Origin: Bradyrhizobium iriomotense
GTDB lineage: Bacteria; Pseudomonadota; Alphaproteobacteria; Rhizobiales; Xanthobacteraceae
NCBI RefSeq assembly: GCF_018129405.1
Contig: NZ_JAFCLP010000001.1
Location: forward strand, 744,001 to 808,000
DNA length: 64,000 nt
Direction: 5' to 3'
Made by a program: the position numbers and the translations under genes
The notes under the pieces: generated by a model
What the model saw: only the letters and a program-made list of their open reading frames with translations
Told to the model about the DNA's origin: nothing
Databases searched by the model: none
In this document: one piece after another, positions 60,144 through 64,000 of the stretch
Position numbering within the stretch: position 1 is the first letter of the stretch
Layout: each line of letters begins with the position of its first letter

Positions 60144-61061
60144 ATGAACCTGCACAACACCTCATATCCCGTGGCAGCGGGACGCGAAGAGCTGGTGCCG
60201 TCGCGCTACGCGCTCAAGGTCGGCGAGATCGACGTGCTGGTGGTCAGCGACGGCGTGCTGCCGCTTCCGACCACGATGCTGGCGCACAACGCGGCTCCGG
60301 CCGAGCGTGCGGCCTGGCTGCACGACATGTTCCTGCCGCAGGACGCGTTCGACTGGGCGCTGAATGCGGTCATGGTGCGCAGCGGCGACAAGACCATCCT
60401 CATCGACGCCGGCCTCGGATCCGACCCGAACTTGCACCTGCCGCGAGCCGGGCAGTTGATCAATCGACTGGAGGCTGCGGGCATCGATCTTGCGGCCGTG
60501 ACCGATCTGGTGCTGACCCACCTGCACATGGACCACATCGGCGGGCTGCTCGTCGACGGGGTGAAGGAGCGGCTGCGCAAGGATCTGCGCATCCACGTCG
60601 CGGCCGCCGAGGTCAAGTTCTGGGAGGCGCCCGATTTCTCCCACACCAACATGCCGCAGGGATTCCCGGACGCGCTTCGGGCGACCGCCAAGCGGTTCGT
60701 GAGCGAGTACGGCAGTCAGCTGCGGACATTCGATGACACGCACGAGATTGCGCCCGGCGTCGTCGCCCTGCGCACCGGCGGTCACACCCCCGGACACAGC
60801 GTGGTTCGCATCGCCTCAGGCAGCGACGCGCTGACGTTTGCCGGCGACGCCGTGTTTGCGGTCGGCTTCGAGCAGCCTGACTGGCACAACGGCTTCGAGC
60901 ACGACCCCGAGGAAGCGGCGCGCGTTCGTGTCCGTCTGCTGCGAGAGCTTGCCGAGACCGGCGAGATGTTGGTCGCCACCCACCTGCCGTTCCCGTCCGT
61001 GGGCCGGGTGGCGGCCGACGGCGACGCCTTCCGCTGGGTACCGGTGTTCTGGGACTACTGA
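60144..61061 (+). CDS. MBL fold metallo-hydrolase
   Basis: A 305-residue metallo-beta-lactamase-fold hydrolase of the lactonase/arylsulfatase-like group. Metal ligands are in THLHMDHIGG (His126, His128, Asp130, His131), GGHTPGHSVV, AGDAVFAVGF (bridging Asp) and VATHLPFPSVG. The ligand set is complete. ATG 60144 has AGGAGACGAAC. No signal peptide. The substrate is unknown; quorum-signal lactonases and phosphotriesterase-like enzymes share the layout. Confidence 0.88.
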   Translation: MNLHNTSYPVAAGREELVPSRYALKVGEIDVLVVSDGVLPLPTTMLAHNAAPAERAAWLHDMFLPQDAFDWALNAVMVRSGDKTILIDAGLGSDPNLHLPRAGQLINRLEAAGIDLAAVTDLVLTHLHMDHIGGLLVDGVKERLRKDLRIHVAAAEVKFWEAPDFSHTNMPQGFPDALRATAKRFVSEYGSQLRTFDDTHEIAPGVVALRTGGHTPGHSVVRIASGSDALTFAGDAVFAVGFEQPDWHNGFEHDPEEAARVRVRLLRELAETGEMLVATHLPFPSVGRVAADGDAFRWVPVFWDY

Positions 61062-61164
61062 CGGCCTGTCAGGCCAGGCGAACCGGGCGGGGGCTCATGA
61101 CGTTCGTGAGTGCGCGCCCCTGGTCTAAATCATCAGTGACACGCTCGGCATCCGCGACACATCC

Positions 61165-61185
61165 GAGGACCCGTTTCGGGTCCTC
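61165..61185. terminator. Perfect 9-bp hairpin between MBL and HAD genes
   Basis: GAGGACCCG-ttt-CGGGTCCTC, a perfect 21-base stem-loop without a T-run, 104 bases after the MBL stop. Candidate transcript-end structure. Confidence 0.45.
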
Positions 61186-61289
61186 ACGGTCCTGCCTGCG
61201 ACAATCCCGGACGGCCAGTATGGCGTCCGTCCGTCGTCCCGGATATAGCGAGACATTCCGGTGAACGATGTGCTTGGAGCCTCGCAAGA

Positions 61290-61946
61290 ATGACCTCAGC
61301 AAGTCCCGAACTCGTCATTTTCGATTCGGACGGCGTCCTGGTCGATAGCGAGATCATTGCACTGACCGTGCTGGTTCAAACGGCATCCGAGGAAGGCATA
61401 TCGATCCGCGTCGAAGACGCCATACGTTCTTTCCGTGGGGTCAAGATGGCCGATTGCGTGCGTGAAATCGAGCACCGGCTAGGCCGCGGCGTCCGAGACA
61501 GTTTCATCGACGACGTTCGTCGGGCAACCGCGCTGGCGTTTGATGCCGAACTGAAGCCCGTCGAAGGAATCCATGCGGCATTGGCCGAAATCGACGTTCC
61601 GGTTTGCGTAGCATCCAACGGCCCCATGTCGAAGCTGACGCATGCACTCGGATTGACCAAGCTGCTGGAGCATTTCGAAGGACGCATCTTCAGTGCGTAT
61701 GAGGTTGGTTCGTGGAAGCCGGACCCCGGCCTGTTCCTGCATGCCGCACAAACGTTGGGCGCTCACCGCTCACGTTGCGTCGTTATTGAGGACTCGTTGT
61801 CTGGAGTTCGCGCGGCAAAGGCCGCAGGAATGAGAGTCCTCGGCTTTACCGGAGGCGATTCGGGGGCCGAGCGAGAGTTAGCGGAGGCCTGCGACGACCT
61901 CTTTCATCGAATGAGCGACCTTCCGGCCTTGCTACGCATGGAATGA
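61290..61946 (+). CDS. HAD-IA family phosphatase
   Basis: A 218-residue haloacid dehalogenase-type hydrolase of the phosphoglycolate phosphatase/beta-phosphoglucomutase kind. Motif 1 is VIFDSDGVLVDSE (Asp12 and Asp14), motif 2 VCVASNGPMSK, motif 3 Lys in SWKPDPGLFLH, motif 4 CVVIEDSLSGVRAAKAAGM. A helical cap follows motif 1. Base composition is slightly less GC-rich than its neighbours. Confidence 0.9.
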   Translation: MTSASPELVIFDSDGVLVDSEIIALTVLVQTASEEGISIRVEDAIRSFRGVKMADCVREIEHRLGRGVRDSFIDDVRRATALAFDAELKPVEGIHAALAEIDVPVCVASNGPMSKLTHALGLTKLLEHFEGRIFSAYEVGSWKPDPGLFLHAAQTLGAHRSRCVVIEDSLSGVRAAKAAGMRVLGFTGGDSGAERELAEACDDLFHRMSDLPALLRME

Positions 61947-61993
61947 TCGCAGCACTTCCGAGCCCCCTCTCGGAAGCCGCTATGGCACACGCC

Positions 61994-62725
61994 CTACCCG
62001 AATGTCTGCAGCACCGGGAAGGTCTCGAGCAGCCAGATGCTCACATTCGAGACCGCGCCGGTGAGAAAGCCGATTCCGGTGATCACCATCAACGCGCCCA
62101 TGGCGCGCTCGACATTGATGAGGTGGCCCTTCATGCGCGCGAACAGCGTGGAGAACTGTTCGATCATCAGCGCGGCGATCAGGAAGGGGATGCCGAGGCC
62201 GGCCGAATAGATTGCGAGCAGCCCTGCGCCCTTCGTCACCGTGGCCTCGGCCGCGGCGATCGAGAGGATCGCAGCCAGGATCGGGCCGATGCAGGGCGTC
62301 CAGCCGAAGGCGAAGGCAAGCCCCATGATGTAGGCGCCCCAGAGGCCGACGGGTTTGGGGATCGGCAATCGGCCCTCGCGCATCAACAGGCCGATGCGCG
62401 TCAGGCCGAGGAAGTGCAGGCCCATGATGATGATGACGATGCCGGCAAGGATCGACAATTCGGCCGACCAGGCGCGGATCAGCCCGCCGATCAGCGAGGC
62501 GCTGGCGCCGAGCGCGACGAACACCGTCGAGAAGCCGAGCACGAACAGCAATGCCGACATCATGATCGCGCGCTTGGAGGCCGATGCCGGCTCCTCGCTC
62601 TCGACATGCTCGATCGTCGCCCCCGTGAGATAGATCAGGTAGGGCGGAACCAGCGGCAGGACGCAAGGGGAGAGGAAGCTGACGAGGCCGGCAATCAGCG
62701 CCGCCGGGATCGAAACATTTTGCAT
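61994..62725 (-). CDS. ccdA: Cytochrome c biogenesis protein CcdA
   Basis: A 243-residue six-helix membrane protein that carries reducing equivalents from cytoplasmic thioredoxin to periplasmic thiol carriers for cytochrome c maturation. The redox Cys21 is in SFLSPCVLPLVPPYL and Cys145 in FGWTPCIGPIL, the two conserved positions. No thioredoxin partner gene is adjacent. It is convergent with the HAD gene (47 bases). Confidence 0.92.
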   Translation of the reverse strand: MQNVSIPAALIAGLVSFLSPCVLPLVPPYLIYLTGATIEHVESEEPASASKRAIMMSALLFVLGFSTVFVALGASASLIGGLIRAWSAELSILAGIVIIIMGLHFLGLTRIGLLMREGRLPIPKPVGLWGAYIMGLAFAFGWTPCIGPILAAILSIAAAEATVTKGAGLLAIYSAGLGIPFLIAALMIEQFSTLFARMKGHLINVERAMGALMVITGIGFLTGAVSNVSIWLLETFPVLQTFG

Positions 62726-62928
62726 GATGCAGTCGGAGCCATCTCAGGCGCCGGCGCGGCACGCGGGGAATGCGCGCGGCCCGGAGCACCGGCTCTGGTG
62801 TAGCCGATGCCGGAGAATGCGCAACAGAGGCGCACAAAACCAGGGCTCCTCCCGATGCCGTCCGTGATCACAGATGCGGCATCGGGACGCGCACAAACCT
62901 CGCCAAAAAGCGAGACTCGGCGGCGCGG

Positions 62929-63195
62929 CTACTTCACCACGCGGAGCAGCGGACGCCGGGGCTGGTCCTGCGTCTGCTTGGAAGGGGGCTGCGGTTCGCT
63001 TCCGGCGTTCCGCAGCATTTCGTCGCACAGCGCCTTCAGATCGGCGCTATCAATTCCTTTGAGTTTCATCCGCACGTCGAGGATGACAATCGACAGCAGC
63101 TCGGCCGACTCACGACTGTTCATCTCGTTGAGCGCCCTGCGGCACTCCTCGAGCGTTTCCAGCACCGACTGCAATTGTTCGTCTGAATGCGACAC
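62929..63195 (-). CDS. Small hypothetical protein
   Basis: 88 residues, cytoplasmic, mostly helical: EQLQSVLETLEECRRALNEM, AELLSIVILDVRMKLKGI, then DLKALCDEMLRN and a proline/glutamine-rich tail. The composition is that of a short regulatory or adaptor helical bundle. Unrecognised. Confidence 0.6.
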   Translation of the reverse strand: MSHSDEQLQSVLETLEECRRALNEMNSRESAELLSIVILDVRMKLKGIDSADLKALCDEMLRNAGSEPQPPSKQTQDQPRRPLLRVVK

Positions 63196-63679
63196 CGGGC
63201 GTTCTTTCCGTTAATTCGGCCTGCGAGACGTATTTGCGACGACCCCTTTGGCCCCCATGAAAGGCCAAGGATAACACGAGGCCGCCGCGCCTCTGAACAT
63301 GATTTCAATGTGTTTCTGCGCTGAATCCGTGGTTCCGGCGAACATCCGCCCGCCGCACCGTTTGCCGTCGTCGAAGCAGTCCGGGACAGAACGCCCGCTG
63401 CGCTGTAATTGATCCATTCCGGGAGTTGAAAGCGCCACTTGCGCAAGGGCGTCCATTGCGGACAGCGCCGACAATCCCGCAGCCATCTCAAGGCTCGCAA
63501 CGGAACTCACGCGACACCCCTCAATTCGGGCGATCGTCTGCCCGATTCCCAGCCAGTAGCCGCACCCAAATACCACTCGAGAGGCAGTAAGGATGACGTT
63601 CAAAACTCGTCACCCCGCAACCCGCCGTGGTTGTGGTTTGCGCCAGATTCTGCCAGTTTAGCCGCCTGAAGGGACTTGT
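63196..63679. other. 484-base region without a confident gene
   Basis: Minus-strand frame 63211-63603 (130 residues) starts at a TTG without a ribosome site, and its protein has mixed, low-information composition. Two other frames overlap. I see no recognised gene, repeat or RNA here; the base composition is a little less GC-rich than around. Confidence 0.4.
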
Positions 63680-64000
63680 ATGCACTCCTTGGCGGAAAGG
63701 GGCGTTCCTCCAGAGGAACGCCTAAAGACAAATCTCAGCGGCCTCTCCGATTGGGATGCGGCGCGCATCTTCCTGGAAGTCGTCCGCTGTCGAAGTTTCC
63801 GCTCGGCGGCCGAACGGCTGTCGCTGTCGATCAACGCCGTGCGCCGCCGTATTGACGATTTCGAGCGCCAGACCGGCACCACCCTGTTCACCCGCGACGT
63901 CCACGGCACTCATCTGACCGACGAGGGTGCGCTCGTCGTGTCCGCCGTCGAGCGTATGGAAGCCGCCGCCTTCGACGTGTTGCGCACCAGCGATTCGACC
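63680..64000 (+). CDS. LysR family transcriptional regulator (partial, cut by window end)
   Basis: 107 residues of the N-terminus. The LysR helix-turn-helix is IFLEVVRCRSFRSAAERLSL and SINAVRRRIDDFERQTGTTL, then the linker FTRDVHGTHLTDEGALVVSA. An extra 25-residue tail precedes the DNA-binding domain. ATG 63680 has AAGGGA. The effector domain lies beyond the window, so the target is unknown. Confidence 0.88.
   Translation, partial: MHSLAERGVPPEERLKTNLSGLSDWDAARIFLEVVRCRSFRSAAERLSLSINAVRRRIDDFERQTGTTLFTRDVHGTHLTDEGALVVSAVERMEAAAFDVLRTSDST

Noticed and set aside
63211-63603. 130-residue minus-strand frame as a gene
   Set aside because: TTG start without a ribosome site, uneven composition and competing frames. 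Not excluded, but not supportable.

Overview
The window is GC-rich, gene-dense Alphaproteobacterial chromosome. It is most likely Bradyrhizobium: the nitrate-assimilation order nrtABC-narK-hemoglobin-flp-nasC, a DUF1236 protein, many TRAP and NitT/TauT-type transporters, and families of long-armed intergenic inverted repeats all fit that genus. This is inference from protein families; no 16S or other marker gene is present. I see no tRNA, rRNA, CRISPR array, prophage or insertion sequence.

Layout. 1-0.8 kb: the C-terminal part of a berberine-bridge-type FAD oxidase. 0.9-9.2 kb: a minus-strand catabolic operon (ABC permease, solute-binding protein, ATPase, enolase-superfamily protein, Gfo/Idh/MocA dehydrogenase, DUF993 aldolase-like protein, TIM-barrel isomerase) with a TetR gene upstream. 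9.4-15.1 kb: VOC protein, two PfkB kinases, a ferredoxin reductase-like flavoprotein, enoyl-CoA hydratase and histidine phosphatase. 15.1-20.8 kb: an IlvD-family dehydratase plus dctPQM TRAP operon with a divergent GntR regulator and a perfect 12-bp inverted repeat between them. 21-23.7 kb: four unrecognised exported or anchored proteins. 23.9-27.4 kb: a uronate-dehydrogenase-like SDR divergent from an SMP-30 lactonase, then an aldehyde dehydrogenase. 27.7-30.7 kb: a homodimeric-type 2-oxoacid dehydrogenase E1 divergent from an Lrp regulator. 30.8-35.9 kb: PPK2, zinc alcohol dehydrogenase, EamA transporter, aldo/keto reductase and a second SMP-30 protein.

36.2-48.8 kb is the best-understood block: nitrate assimilation. 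NrtABC and NarK import nitrate, NasC reduces it, Flp probably supplies electrons, and the single-domain hemoglobin is a nitric-oxide defence. A divergent FNT-type transporter and a fused PP2C phosphatase-Ser/Thr kinase adjoin it. The regulatory DNA is rich: a sigma-54 promoter candidate before the FNT gene, a near-perfect one before narK, tandem leader hairpins, and a 58-nt element duplicated upstream of nrtA and narK that looks like an antitermination or attenuation leader.

48.8-64 kb: hydroxyquinol-type intradiol dioxygenase, class C beta-lactamase-like hydrolase, a second TRAP operon, small exported and membrane proteins (including two of 26 and 30 residues), an HWE-type sensor kinase, AraC regulator, NDH-2-like flavoprotein, MBL hydrolase, HAD phosphatase, CcdA, and a LysR gene cut by the window end.

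The 0.9-30 kb half reads as a collection of sugar/sugar-acid oxidation modules (transport, oxidation, lactone opening, dehydration, aldehyde oxidation), each with its own regulator. Intergenic spaces are repeatedly occupied by REP-like palindromes of about five families, once inside a transporter operon.
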